A stretch of DNA of 46,569 bases from Ancalomicrobiaceae bacterium (GCA_031291575.1 JARLIT010000079.1:1-46569); one strand, 5' to 3'. Counted from the first letter of the stretch, positions 15,869-24,556 are shown. The notes: generated by a model not told the origin, from the letters alone. A program made the numbers and translations.

Positions 15869-16738
15869 ATGGAAATTCTCATTCAGCAGCTGGTGAACAG
15901 CCTGTCGGTTGCCAGTGTCACGATCTTGATCGGCATGGGCATCACGCTGATCTTCGGCCTCGCCGGCATCGTCAACTTCGCCCATGGCGAGTTCCTGATG
16001 ATCGGCGGTATCGCCACTTGGTTCTTCGTCGGGATGGGGCTCAATTTCTTCGTCGCTCTCCTCCTTGCGATGGTGGTGGTGGGAGCGCTGGGCTTCGTCG
16101 CCGAGCGGTGCCTGTTTCGATTTACGCTCGATCGACCGATGAACGGCTTCATCATGTCGATCGGTCTCAGCGTCATCCTGCAGCACGTGGTGGTCCGCGT
16201 CTTCGACGAGTTCCAGAAGAGCACGCCCGATCCGCTCGGCGCCGTCTGGGTGGTCGGCGACGTGCACATCATCGCCATGCGCGCCGTCGTCGTGGTGATT
16301 ACAGCGATCGTCGTAGCGATCACCTATTTCGGCATCACGCGCAGCCGATACGGCTTGGCGCTGAGGGCCAGCGTCGCCGATCAGGCGACGGCGGAACTGA
16401 TGGGCATTCCGGTCAGGCGCTACGTCACCGGCGTGTTCGTCTACGGCAGCATTCTGGCCGGGCTCGGCGGGGCGCTGATGATCGGCCTCTTCCCGATCAC
16501 GCCTTTCGTCGGCAGCGTCGTCATCACCCGCGGCTTCGTGGTGTCGTTGATGGGCGGGCTCGGCAATGTCAACGGCGCGGTGCTCGCCGGCCTCGTCCTC
16601 GGCCTGGTCGACGGCCTCAGCGCCGGCTACGGCTATCCCGAATGGACCGATGCCTATTCGCTCGTGCTGATGATCGTCATTCTGGTGGTGCGTCCGCAGG
16701 GCCTGCTCGGCGGCACGCTCGGTCCCAAGGCTTCCTGA
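15869..16738 (+). CDS. HAAT-type ABC transporter permease (LivH-like)
   Basis: A 289-residue inner-membrane permease of the LivH branch. The N-terminal segment VTILIGMGITLIFGLAGIVN is followed by FAHGEFLMIGGI, the hallmark of the family. About eight hydrophobic segments follow, with ASVADQATAELMGI as the ATPase-facing loop and RGFVVSLMGGLGNVNGAVLAG near the end. GGGGGACCTCG lies before the ATG. It pairs with the LivM-like gene downstream to form the channel heterodimer. Confidence 0.93.
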   Translation: MEILIQQLVNSLSVASVTILIGMGITLIFGLAGIVNFAHGEFLMIGGIATWFFVGMGLNFFVALLLAMVVVGALGFVAERCLFRFTLDRPMNGFIMSIGLSVILQHVVVRVFDEFQKSTPDPLGAVWVVGDVHIIAMRAVVVVITAIVVAITYFGITRSRYGLALRASVADQATAELMGIPVRRYVTGVFVYGSILAGLGGALMIGLFPITPFVGSVVITRGFVVSLMGGLGNVNGAVLAGLVLGLVDGLSAGYGYPEWTDAYSLVLMIVILVVRPQGLLGGTLGPKAS

Positions 16739-16777
16739 CGTCGACGGCGCCAGGACGCGCCGGGAGGACGGAGTACG

Positions 16778-17848
16778 ATGACAATGGAGTTCCTGAACTT
16801 GAAGGTGCCGATGGCCCTCGGCGGCGCGCACGGCAAGGCGCCCGCCGGCAGTACGGAGGGGGCGGGCAACCGGGGTCGCCGGATCGAGCAGATCGCGCTC
16901 GCCGTCGCGCTCATCGCGATCGTGGCCGCGCTGCCGTCGCTCAACATCGGCTACCGGTTCCTGTCGATCGCGATCACGACCGGCTATACCGCGATCGCAC
17001 TCTACGGGCTGGGGCTGCAGTTCGGCCAGGCCGGCATCATGTCGGTCGGCCATGCGGCGATGCTCGGGGTCGGCGCCTACACCGCGGCGATGCTGTCCAA
17101 TCACCTCGGTGTCGGCTTCTGGGCGGCTCTTCCGGCCTCGATCGTCTTTGCGGCGATCGCCGGCGGCCTCGTCGGTCTGCCCTCGCTCAGGGTGAGCGGC
17201 CAGCACTACATCATCATCACCTTCTGCTGCTGCGCCCTCCTGGTCATCTGCCTGACCAACGGCGGCAAATTGACCGGAGCGGCAACCGGGCTCGACGTCG
17301 GCTCGATCCCCCGCGTCTTCGGCATCAATTTCGATAAGCTCTTCAACTACTACTATCTCGTGTTGGCGGCGCTGGTGATCACGCTCGGGCTCGTCTATGC
17401 GATCGTGAACTCCAGCTATGGCCGGACGTTGCGCTCGATCCGCGAGAACGAGCAGCTCGCCAGGGCCATCGGCATCAACGTCGATTTGCACAAGATCGGC
17501 GTGTTCATGGCGAGCGGCGCCTTCGCCGGCCTCGCCGGCATCCTGCAGGTCTATTACCTCAGGCACATTTCGCCGACGCTCTATGGCGCGTTCCCCAGTC
17601 TCTACCTGGCGCTGATGGTGATGCTCGGCGGCGGGCGGCTCATTTACGGCCCGCTGATCGGGGCGATCATCGTCAACTTCCTGCCGGAAGTGATGGACTT
17701 GAACCCGGTCGATTCACGCATCGCCTACGGCGTCGCGCTGCTTGTCGTCATCCTGCTGCTGCCCGGTGGCGTCAGCTCCGGCCTGCTGGCGATCTATCGC
17801 TGGATCTGCGGGCGACTGTTCGGGCGTGTCAGCAAGGCCGGTTCCTGA
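16778..17848 (+). CDS. HAAT-type ABC transporter permease (LivM-like)
   Basis: A 356-residue second permease of the importer. About 35 polar residues precede the first membrane helix. The LivM landmarks follow: GLGLQFGQAGIMSVGHAAML, then VGLPSLRVSGQHYIIITF, and RSIRENEQLARAIGINV as the coupling loop. GGGAGGACGG lies ahead of the ATG. It sits 39 bases after the LivH-like gene and 33 before the first ATPase, in standard H-M-G-F order. Confidence 0.93.
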   Translation: MTMEFLNLKVPMALGGAHGKAPAGSTEGAGNRGRRIEQIALAVALIAIVAALPSLNIGYRFLSIAITTGYTAIALYGLGLQFGQAGIMSVGHAAMLGVGAYTAAMLSNHLGVGFWAALPASIVFAAIAGGLVGLPSLRVSGQHYIIITFCCCALLVICLTNGGKLTGAATGLDVGSIPRVFGINFDKLFNYYYLVLAALVITLGLVYAIVNSSYGRTLRSIRENEQLARAIGINVDLHKIGVFMASGAFAGLAGILQVYYLRHISPTLYGAFPSLYLALMVMLGGGRLIYGPLIGAIIVNFLPEVMDLNPVDSRIAYGVALLVVILLLPGGVSSGLLAIYRWICGRLFGRVSKAGS

Positions 17849-17881
17849 GCGCGACAGACGCGAAGAATGGAGGAAGCGTTC

Positions 17882-18607
17882 ATGGCAGCGCTCGAAATCA
17901 ACGGTCTCTCGAAGGCTTTCGGCGGCGTCATCGCGCTCGGCGGTGTCGACCTGTCGATCCCCGACGACCGGATCACCGGCATCGTCGGTCCGAACGGCTC
18001 CGGCAAGACCACGCTATTCAACGTCATCACCGGGGTCTATCCGCCGACCGGCGGCAGCATCACCTGGCACGGCGAGGATATCTCCGGCCGGGCGCCGCAC
18101 CAGATCGCCCGCAAGGGCCTGGTCCGCACGTTCCAGCAGGCGATGTCGTTCCCCGGGCTGTCGGTCAAGGAAAACATCCAGATCGCGCTCGAACGCGGCA
18201 GCCGCCAGTTGCGCGGGCAGGCGCCGCGCTGGCATACGCCGGAGGATCTGCTCGACTTCGTCGGTCTTGGCGGGCGCGGCGGTGACGATGCTGGATCGAT
18301 GCCGTTCGGCAACCTGCGCCGGCTCGGCGTGGCGGTGGCACTGGCGGCTAATCCGGTGCTGCTGCTCCTCGACGAACCGGCCGCCGGCCTCAGCGACGGC
18401 GAAGCCAACATGCTGGCCGATCTCATCATGAAGTTGCCCGAGATGGGCATCGGAGTGTGCCTGATCGACCACCACATGACCTTCATGACGGCTCTGTGCC
18501 AACGGCTGATCGTGCTCGATTTCGGCACGAAGATCGCCGACGGCACGACACAAAGCGTGCTGACGGACCCGAAAGTGATGGAAGTCTATTTGGGAGGCGA
18601 GCTGTGA
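17882..18607 (+). CDS. HAAT-type ABC transporter ATPase (LivG-like)
   Basis: A 241-residue ATPase with Walker A GPNGSGKTT, Walker B VLLLLDEPAAGLSDGE and a switch-His segment LIDHHM. The signature is degenerate: PFGNLRRLGVAVALA stands where LSxGxQ is expected, although the LivG-typical VRTFQQAMSFPGLSVKENI is intact. An in-frame ATG 15 bases upstream (17867) exists, but the GGAGGAAG between the two supports 17882. The stop overlaps the start of the next ATPase. It powers the importer as a heterodimer with the LivF-like protein. Confidence 0.9.
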   Translation: MAALEINGLSKAFGGVIALGGVDLSIPDDRITGIVGPNGSGKTTLFNVITGVYPPTGGSITWHGEDISGRAPHQIARKGLVRTFQQAMSFPGLSVKENIQIALERGSRQLRGQAPRWHTPEDLLDFVGLGGRGGDDAGSMPFGNLRRLGVAVALAANPVLLLLDEPAAGLSDGEANMLADLIMKLPEMGIGVCLIDHHMTFMTALCQRLIVLDFGTKIADGTTQSVLTDPKVMEVYLGGEL

Positions 18608-19338
18608 CACTGCTGACGGTCGAGCACCTCTACACCGCCTATGGCGCGGTCAAGGTCAACCATAACGTGTCGATGACGGTCGACGAGGGCGAGATCGTGA
18701 CGATCATTGGCCCCAACGGGGCCGGCAAGTCGACGATCCTCAGGGCCATCTCCGGTCTGTTGAAGCCCAAGCAGGGCACCATCACGTTCAACGGTCGCAA
18801 TGTCACCGGGCTTTCGGCCGACCGGATGGCAGGGCTCGGTGTGGTGATGTCGCCGGAAGGGCGCCACATCTTCGGCGATCTCACGGTGCGCGAGAACCTC
18901 AAGCTCGGCGCCTATGCGCGCAAGGACCAGTCCGGTGTCGATGCCGACATCGAGCTGATGGAATCCTATTTCGACATCCTCGCCAAGAAGCGTGATGCCA
19001 AGGGCAGTACGCTGTCCGGCGGCCAGCAGCAGATGCTGGCGATCGCACGGGGGTTGATGGCGCGGCCGCGGATCCTGATCCTCGACGAGCCGTCCCTCGG
19101 CCTGGCGCCGGTGATGGTCAAGGAGGTGCGGTCCGTGATTGCCACGGTTCGCGACAAGTTCAACGCCGCGGTGCTGCTGGTCGAGCAGAACGCGTCGCTG
19201 GCGCTTGCCGTATCCGAACGCGGCTATCTGTTGCAGCATGGGCAGATCGTGGCCTCCGGTCCGATCGGCGAACTGCGTGAATCCTCGCTGATGCGTGAAC
19301 TGTATTTCGGCGAGCAGCGCGCTCCGGCCGGAGAATGA
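18604..19338 (+). CDS. HAAT-type ABC transporter ATPase (LivF-like), GTG start
   Basis: A 244-residue ATPase with Walker A GPNGAGKST, the LivF-typical VMSPEGRHIFGDLTVRENL, signature LSGGQQQMLAIARGL and Walker B ILILDEPSLGLAP. The frame is open from 18457 inside the preceding gene, but the GTG at 18604 overlaps the LivG-like stop by four bases (GTGA) with GGAGGC ahead. The fold begins at once (TLLTVEHLYTAYG). This signals translational coupling. Confidence 0.92.
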   Translation: MTLLTVEHLYTAYGAVKVNHNVSMTVDEGEIVTIIGPNGAGKSTILRAISGLLKPKQGTITFNGRNVTGLSADRMAGLGVVMSPEGRHIFGDLTVRENLKLGAYARKDQSGVDADIELMESYFDILAKKRDAKGSTLSGGQQQMLAIARGLMARPRILILDEPSLGLAPVMVKEVRSVIATVRDKFNAAVLLVEQNASLALAVSERGYLLQHGQIVASGPIGELRESSLMRELYFGEQRAPAGE

Positions 19339-19355
19339 TTGAAGGAGACTCGACT

Positions 19356-20345
19356 ATGCAGACAAGACGCTTCGGCTCGACCGCCCGCCAGGTTTCCGAG
19401 ATCGGCTTCGGCACCTGGGCGCTCGGGGCCGACTGGGGATCGGTCGATGACAGCGATGGCATCGCGGCGCTCAACCACGCGCTCGACCACGGGGTCAATT
19501 TCATCGACACCGCTGACGTCTACGGCAACGGGCGGGCGGAAAAGCTGATCGCCGAGGTGCTCAAGTCGCGCACCGGCAAGGATGCGCCGATGGTGGCGAC
19601 CAAGGCCGGCCGCCGGCTGAACCCACACGTCGCCGAAGGCTACAATCGTGACAATCTGACCGCCTTCGTCGAGCGCAGCCTGCAATACCTTCACGTCGAC
19701 TCGCTCGATCTGGTGCAGCTGCATTGCCCTCCGGTTGAGGTCTATTACCGCCCGGAGACGTTCGATGCGCTCGACGGCCTCGTCACCGCCGGCAAGATCC
19801 GCCGCTGGGGCGTCAGCGTCGAAAAGGTCGAGGAAGCCATCAAGGCGCTGGAATACCCGGGTCTGACCAGCGTGCAGATCATCTACAACATCTTCCGCCA
19901 GCGCCCGGCCGAGCTGTTCTTCGATATGGCCAAACGCCGCGACGTGGCGATCATTGTCCGCGTGCCGCTGGCGAGCGGCATGCTGTCGGGCAAGTTCCGT
20001 CCCGACAGCCAGTTCGCGAAAAACGATCACCGCAACTACAACCGTCACGGCGAGGCCTTCGACGTCGGTGAGACCTTCTCGGGCGTTCCCTATGAGGCGG
20101 GTCTGGCCGCGGTTGAAGAACTCCGCGCGCTCATCCCGGCAGGCGCGACCATGGCGCAATTCGCGCTGCGCTGGATCTTGATGCAGGAGGCGGTCAGCGT
20201 GGTCATCCCGGGCGGCAAGAACCCCAAACAAGTGGGCGAGAACATCGCCGCTGCCGAACTGCCGGCGATCCCGGCCGAAACCATGCGGAAGATCGTCCAA
20301 ATCTACGACGAGCGGATCAAGCCGTTCGTGCATCAGCGTTGGTGA
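19356..20345 (+). CDS. Aldo/keto reductase family oxidoreductase
   Basis: A 329-residue (alpha/beta)8-barrel NADP-type oxidoreductase. The catalytic tetrad is complete: Asp51 and Tyr56 in DTADVYG, Lys83 in ATKAGR, His123 in LVQLHCP. The C-terminal cofactor region is VVIPGGKNPKQVGEN. AAGGAG precedes the ATG, 17 bases after the LivF-like stop, so it is cotranscribed with the importer. It overlaps the next open frame only marginally. It may oxidise the imported sugar's anomeric carbon or reduce a keto intermediate; the direction cannot be read. Confidence 0.92.
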   Translation: MQTRRFGSTARQVSEIGFGTWALGADWGSVDDSDGIAALNHALDHGVNFIDTADVYGNGRAEKLIAEVLKSRTGKDAPMVATKAGRRLNPHVAEGYNRDNLTAFVERSLQYLHVDSLDLVQLHCPPVEVYYRPETFDALDGLVTAGKIRRWGVSVEKVEEAIKALEYPGLTSVQIIYNIFRQRPAELFFDMAKRRDVAIIVRVPLASGMLSGKFRPDSQFAKNDHRNYNRHGEAFDVGETFSGVPYEAGLAAVEELRALIPAGATMAQFALRWILMQEAVSVVIPGGKNPKQVGENIAAAELPAIPAETMRKIVQIYDERIKPFVHQRW

Positions 20346-20356
20346 GGGAGTTCGGC

Positions 20357-21250
20357 ATGCCTGCCATCAAAATCGACTCGCATCAGCACTTCTGGCATCC
20401 GGAGACCGGCGGCGATTATGGCTGGTTGAGCGGCCCATTCGAACAGCTCAACCGGCGCTTCGATCCGCGCGATCTCAGGCCGTCGCTGGACGCCAGGGGC
20501 GTCTCGGGGACCGTTCTGGTGCAGACGTGGAACGATCTGGACGAGACCTGGGAGTTCACCCACATCGCCGCGACGACCGATTTCGTCGCCGGCGTCGTCG
20601 GATGGGTCGACCTTGTCGATCCGAAGGTCGGCGACACGCTTGCCGCCCTCAAGTCCAGCCCGGACGGGTGCTGGCTGGTCGGCGTCCGCCATCTGATCCA
20701 GGGCGAGGCCGATCCGAACTGGCTGTTGCGCGACGACGCCAAGGCCGGGCTCAAGGCGGTTGAGGCCGCGGGTCTCGTCTATGACCTGGTGCCCAACATC
20801 CCGCAGCTGGCCTCCTCGTTGAAGACCACGCAGGATTTCCCGAACCTGCGCTTCGCACTCGACCATATCGCCAAGCCCGAGATCCGCCTGCACTCGTTCA
20901 AGGATTGGGCGGCGCTGATGCGCGGCTTCAAGGCGGAACGCGACCACGTCTATTGCAAGCTGTCCGGCATGGTGACCGAGGCCGACTGGGCGACGTGGAC
21001 GCCGGCAGACTTCAAGCCCTACGTCAAGGAGGTGCTCGATATCTTTGGGCCGGAGCGCTGCATGTTTGGATCCGACTGGCCGGTCTGCCTGGTCGCGGGC
21101 AGCTACGAGCGGGTGCACGACGCACTCAGGGACTGTGTGCAGGAGCTGACCGGGGCCGAACGCGACCGGATCTTCGGCGGCACAGCGATCGAGTGCTACG
21201 GCCTCGCCGATCTCGTGTCGGTCCGTGCCGGGGGAGGGACCCATGCCTGA
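20357..21250 (+). CDS. Amidohydrolase family 2 lactonase (L-fuconolactonase/rhamnonolactonase type)
   Basis: A 297-residue TIM-barrel amidohydrolase (PF04909 type). The metal motif HQH (IDSHQHFWHP, His9 and His11) is at the N-terminus. A later His sits in FALDHIAKPEI, and the catalytic Asp in MFGSDWPVC. The trailing layout matches sugar-acid lactonases that open L-fucono- or L-rhamnono-lactone. The frame starts at a TTG at 20339, but the ATG at 20357 with GAGGGAG is better. It lies between two aldo/keto reductases, exactly where a lactonase step after aldose oxidation would be expected. Confidence 0.87.
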   Translation: MPAIKIDSHQHFWHPETGGDYGWLSGPFEQLNRRFDPRDLRPSLDARGVSGTVLVQTWNDLDETWEFTHIAATTDFVAGVVGWVDLVDPKVGDTLAALKSSPDGCWLVGVRHLIQGEADPNWLLRDDAKAGLKAVEAAGLVYDLVPNIPQLASSLKTTQDFPNLRFALDHIAKPEIRLHSFKDWAALMRGFKAERDHVYCKLSGMVTEADWATWTPADFKPYVKEVLDIFGPERCMFGSDWPVCLVAGSYERVHDALRDCVQELTGAERDRIFGGTAIECYGLADLVSVRAGGGTHA

Positions 21251-22235
21251 CGCCAAAGCACCGCGACTGACGTTCCCGACCAAACTCGGGTTCGGCGCCA
21301 GCGGTCTCGGAACGCTCTACCGTGACGTCTCGGAACGCGAGGCGGAGGCCGTGTTCCAGGAGGCCTATGATGCTGGCTGGCGCTATTTCGATACGGCGCC
21401 GCTCTACGGCCACGGCCTCAGCGAACTGCGCCTCGGACACTTCCTGCGCACGATCCCACGTGCCAGCGTGACCGTATCGACCAAAGCCGGGCGCTACATG
21501 GTGCCGCCCCGCGGCGAGAGCGTGAACTACGGCTACTGGGCCGCGCCGTTGCGGCTGAAACCGGTGTTCGACTACAGCTACGATGGCACCCTGCGGTCGA
21601 TCGAACAGTCGGCCAACCGCATCGGCATCACCGATTTCGACCTCGTCTACATCCACGATGTCGATCGGTTTACCCACGGCGACAGCTTTGAGCGGCGGTT
21701 CGACGAGGCCGTCGACGGGTGCTACCGCGCGCTCGCCGATTTGCGCAAGGGCGGATTCATCAAGGCCGTCGGCGTCGGCGTCAACGAGAGCGATATCGCC
21801 ACGCGGTTCGTCGAGGCCTGTGATCTCGACGTGGTCATGATGGCCGGCCGATACACGCTGTTGGAGCGCGGTGCGATGGTCGATCTGTTCCCGGCGGCGA
21901 AGATGGCGGGAACCCAGATCGTCGCGGCGGGCGTGTTCAACTCGGGGATTCTTGCCGCCGGACCGGACAGTGCCAAGGCAACCTACGACTATGGGGCGCC
22001 GCCAGCGGATGTGGTCGCCAAGGTCAGACGCCTGCAGGAGATCTGCCGGGCCGAAGGCGTGCCGCTGCAGGCCGCGGCAGTGCAGTTCCCGCTCCGCCAT
22101 CCGCAGGTCTCGGCCGCAGTTTTGGGGATGAGCCGGATCGGCCGCGTCGCGCAGAATATGGAATGGTTCAACTGGCCGATCTCGGAGGCGCTCTGGGCCG
22201 ATCTCGACGACGCGGTCGCGACGGCGATCAAGTGA
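21243..22235 (+). CDS. Aldo/keto reductase (aldose 1-dehydrogenase/pyridoxal dehydrogenase group)
   Basis: A 330-residue aldo/keto reductase of the group that includes D-threo-aldose (L-fucose) 1-dehydrogenase and pyridoxal 4-dehydrogenase. The tetrad is Asp50, Tyr55 (FDTAPLYGHG), Lys81 (STKAGR) and His138 (VYIHDVD). The GLSELRLGHFLR segment after the tyrosine is typical of that group. The ATG at 21243 follows GGGAGGG and overlaps the lactonase end by eight bases; a GTG at 21225 is possible but weaker. It is last in the rightward operon. Most likely it makes the lactone that the lactonase opens. Confidence 0.9.
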   Translation: MPDAKAPRLTFPTKLGFGASGLGTLYRDVSEREAEAVFQEAYDAGWRYFDTAPLYGHGLSELRLGHFLRTIPRASVTVSTKAGRYMVPPRGESVNYGYWAAPLRLKPVFDYSYDGTLRSIEQSANRIGITDFDLVYIHDVDRFTHGDSFERRFDEAVDGCYRALADLRKGGFIKAVGVGVNESDIATRFVEACDLDVVMMAGRYTLLERGAMVDLFPAAKMAGTQIVAAGVFNSGILAAGPDSAKATYDYGAPPADVVAKVRRLQEICRAEGVPLQAAAVQFPLRHPQVSAAVLGMSRIGRVAQNMEWFNWPISEALWADLDDAVATAIK

Positions 22236-22364
22236 CCATTCGCCCTGACCGCCTCTGGGTGCGTCAACGCCCTGGGGCCGATCCCGAGGCCAATCCCCGG
22301 GGCTGACCGCCGGCCCCGGCTATCCATCATAAAACGCTGTGGCCCCTCCCAAGCAGGCCAGACG

Positions 22365-22405
22365 ACCGGCGTCCCGCCCGACATCTTGTCGGACGGGATG
22401 CCGGT
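22365..22405. terminator. Bidirectional terminator between convergent genes
   Basis: A long hairpin has arms 22365-22383 and 22387-22405 that pair over 19 positions, with one C/A mismatch and one G-T pair, around a three-base loop. The right arm ends on the first base of the GntR stop codon. It separates the rightward importer/oxidation operon from the leftward GntR gene. Confidence 0.7.
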
Positions 22406-23184
22406 CAGGTCTTGGAGACGGCCAGGGCGGAGGCGTATTTGCCGTCGGGGTCGATCGGAGGCGAGCCGATGGGCGAGATCGACAGCAGGCCGACGCGTTG
22501 GGCGGCGCCAGCGAGATGGGCTCGCATTGCCGAACGGGCGGCCTGCGGATCGCCGGCCTCGAGCGCGACGGCAATGCGTTCGTGCTCGGTCATCGTCGCC
22601 GTCGTCATGTCTTCCGACCGGTGCCAAGAGCCCGCGAGCTGGATGCTTTCGCCGACCCGGGCCGAGACGAAGACGAGAAACTCGATCAGATAGGCGTTAT
22701 GCGTTGCCGCCGCGATCATGCGGTGGAATTCCAGGTCCGTCCGCATCTGGGCAACGCTGCCATCCGGCTCGGCGACCATGCGGACGATGGAGTCGCGGAT
22801 CGCGCTCATTTCATCCGGCGTGCGGCGCACCGCCGCCAACGCCGCGGCCTCGCCTTCGAGAATGCCGCGCAACTCGAATAGGTTGGCGAGCGCTTCGGCC
22901 TGCTGCAAGGCCTCATTGTCGATGGTGATGCTGTTGGCGGTCGGCATCTCGGCGACGAATGCGCCGCGCCCCTGCTGCGACCAGATGCGGCCCTCGGACC
23001 GGAGCCGGGCGATCGCCTCGCGCACGACATTGCGGCTGACGGCGAAGGTCTGGGCGAGCGTCTGCTCGGAAGGCAACTGGTCGCCGGGCTTCAACCGCCC
23101 CTGAGCGATCTCGCGGGCGATGGACGTGGCGACCAATGTCGGCAGGTGCGGTCCGCGACTGACTTTGTCGAGTTTCAACATCAT
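22405..23184 (-). CDS. GntR/FadR-family (FCD) transcriptional regulator
   Basis: A 259-residue regulator. An N-terminal winged helix (about 14-75) carries the GntR features GRLKPGDQLPSEQTLAQTF and VSRNVVREAIARLRSEG. A helical FCD ligand domain follows, with DLEFHRMIAAATHN and a late HERIAVALEAGD segment. Such domains usually sense sugar acids or organic acids. The start at 23182-23184 is chosen because GGAG is 6 bases ahead; an ATG six bases earlier touches the ribosome site. It converges on the catabolic operon and is the likely binder of the two TGGTAGGACAA sites. TTGTCGTATAA at about 23336, a near match, suggests self-control. Confidence 0.9.
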   Translation of the reverse strand: MMLKLDKVSRGPHLPTLVATSIAREIAQGRLKPGDQLPSEQTLAQTFAVSRNVVREAIARLRSEGRIWSQQGRGAFVAEMPTANSITIDNEALQQAEALANLFELRGILEGEAAALAAVRRTPDEMSAIRDSIVRMVAEPDGSVAQMRTDLEFHRMIAAATHNAYLIEFLVFVSARVGESIQLAGSWHRSEDMTTATMTEHERIAVALEAGDPQAARSAMRAHLAGAAQRVGLLSISPIGSPPIDPDGKYASALAVSKT

Positions 23185-23439
23185 GACCATCTCCACAGCA
23201 GGCAACGATTTGGCGGCCGTTGGCCGGTGCGCCGTCACCCCGCCCAGGGTCGTCAGCCGGCACACGTTTGCCGGTGTGAACCACCAGCATGGTACAAGGG
23301 CGATGGGCCCGTTGGCCAGCTAATCCTGTTGCACGGTTGTCGTATAAGCTATAGTCATTTAGCACCAAATGCGACCTGATGGAAACGACATCATCGCTTT
23401 CAACCACAACGTACGACACTATTTTGCGGGAGGTGAACC

Positions 23440-23871
23440 GTGTCTCAGCCTGGCGGCCGGTTTCGCATGATGCACACGATGATCAGGGTCTTCGATCTCG
23501 ACAAGTCGATCCAGTTCTATACCGAGGCGCTCGGCATGTCGTTGCTTCGCCACGAGGCGTTTCCCGAGGGGCGGTTCACTCTGGCCTTCGTCGGCTATGG
23601 TCCGGAGGACACGGACACGGTGGTGGAACTGACCCATAACTGGGACCAGAGCGAGCCCTATGCGGTCGGATCCGGTTTCGGCCACCTCGCCCTCGGCGTC
23701 GAGGACCTCCATTCGGTGTGCGCCAGGCTCGAAGCGTTCGGCGCGCCGATCCTGCGCGCGCCCGGCCCGATGAAGCATGGCACGACGCATATCGCCTTCA
23801 TCGGCGATCCCGATGGCTACAAGATCGAGTTGATCGGGCTCGATACGGTCGAGGGGCGGCGCCTGGGGTAA
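23440..23871 (+). CDS. gloA: Glyoxalase I (lactoylglutathione lyase), GTG start
   Basis: A 143-residue VOC-fold enzyme that converts the hemithioacetal of methylglyoxal and glutathione to lactoylglutathione. All four metal ligands of the E. coli-type enzyme are present: His12, Glu63, His82 and Glu130. The segments FYTEALGMSLLR, LAFVGYGPE, ELTHNW and DPDGYKIELI follow the family almost word for word. GTG at 23440 follows GGGAGGTG; an ATG at 23467 would cut the family's first strand. It diverges from the GntR gene, and methylglyoxal detoxification would suit active sugar breakdown. Membership of the regulon is inferred. Confidence 0.93.
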   Translation: MSQPGGRFRMMHTMIRVFDLDKSIQFYTEALGMSLLRHEAFPEGRFTLAFVGYGPEDTDTVVELTHNWDQSEPYAVGSGFGHLALGVEDLHSVCARLEAFGAPILRAPGPMKHGTTHIAFIGDPDGYKIELIGLDTVEGRRLG

Positions 23872-23897
23872 GGTTGGGGCCGGTTCATCTCGATCGC

Positions 23898-24071
23898 TCA
23901 GCCGGCGTCCGGCGGACGCGGCGGCCTCGCTCCCCCGCGGCGGATCGCACGCTTCCATTCGGAGAAGCGCAGAAGGCGACTGCCGAACAGATGGAACCGG
24001 ATCAGCCGTTTCCAGCGGCCCTCAAGCATCTGGAAGGCCTGCTCGACGCCTTCGTCAGCAAAGAGCGCCAA
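23898..24071 (-). pseudogene. HxlR-family regulator fragment
   Basis: One leftward frame reads LALFADEGVEQAFQMLEG, then RWKRLIRFHLFGSRLLRF and SEWKRAI, closely following the start of the HxlR winged helix (typically 'LEGRWKLLILFHLF...RFSELERAI'). After that the sequence collapses into an Arg/Pro-rich run and stops at 23898-23900. The recognition helix region and the remaining 60-70 residues of a normal HxlR protein are missing. No good start codon or ribosome site remains (TTG at 24069-24071 is the only nearby option). I read it as a decayed remnant. Confidence 0.6.
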
Positions 24072-24205
24072 TCGAGGGGTGCTTGGGTGCCCCTGTCCTC
24101 GGTGGAGCGTTCAGGTCTCCACCGGGCCAGAGTTGTCGCCGGCGCCGCGCCGAAACCACGATCTCGACGCGAACGGACCGACCCACGCGTGTCACAATCT
24201 GATCG

Positions 24206-24556
24206 TCAGGTGGCGCTGCCCTCGAACCTCGACAGGATTGCGCCGCGCAGCGCTCCCTGCACCCCGAACAGGCAGTACGTCGTCCCGTCCCGGACGGTGA
24301 ATTCGAGACTGTCGTCCTTCGGCCGGTCCTTGTAGATCACGGGGCCGGCGTAGTGGCTCTCAGGCGTCGTGCGGTTGAAGGCGGCAAGAAAGCCGCGCGC
24401 CGCGGTATCCTCGACCTGCTTGGCGCCGATCTTGGTTGCGATCTCGTCGACCAGCGCCTTTTCCATTCCGCAGGCGTGGTAGACTGTGAGTGTCTCGTCC
24501 GCCACCGCGGGGCTGACGAGGCACGACAAGGCGATTGCAGCGAGTGTGCAGCGCAT
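24206..24556 (-). CDS. Secreted protein of unknown function
   Basis: A 116-residue protein with a signal peptide (MRCTLAAIALSCLVSPAVA) and likely cleavage after residue 19. The mature part has two cysteines (29 and 95) that could form a disulphide in the periplasm, an ACGMEKALVDEIATKIG helix, and a C-terminal strand-rich section. GAGAGG lies before the ATG; the frame extension to a TTG is unneeded. I do not recognise the family. It is transcribed leftward alone, next to the HxlR remnant. Confidence 0.7.
   Translation of the reverse strand: MRCTLAAIALSCLVSPAVADETLTVYHACGMEKALVDEIATKIGAKQVEDTAARGFLAAFNRTTPESHYAGPVIYKDRPKDDSLEFTVRDGTTYCLFGVQGALRGAILSRFEGSAT

Noticed and set aside
15548..17566. 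672-residue frame antisense to the Liv permease genes, and an 875-residue one antisense to kdpA/kdpB (30650-33277)
   Set aside because: Both are rich in Asp, Arg, Glu and His, the usual mirror image of high-GC membrane-protein genes. The sense-strand genes are unmistakable.
17882..18607. LivG-like ATPase as a broken gene because of its missing LSGGQ
   Set aside because: Length, Walker motifs and partner genes are intact, and the reading frame is uninterrupted. A degenerate signature alone does not show loss of function, since the LivF-like partner has a full one.
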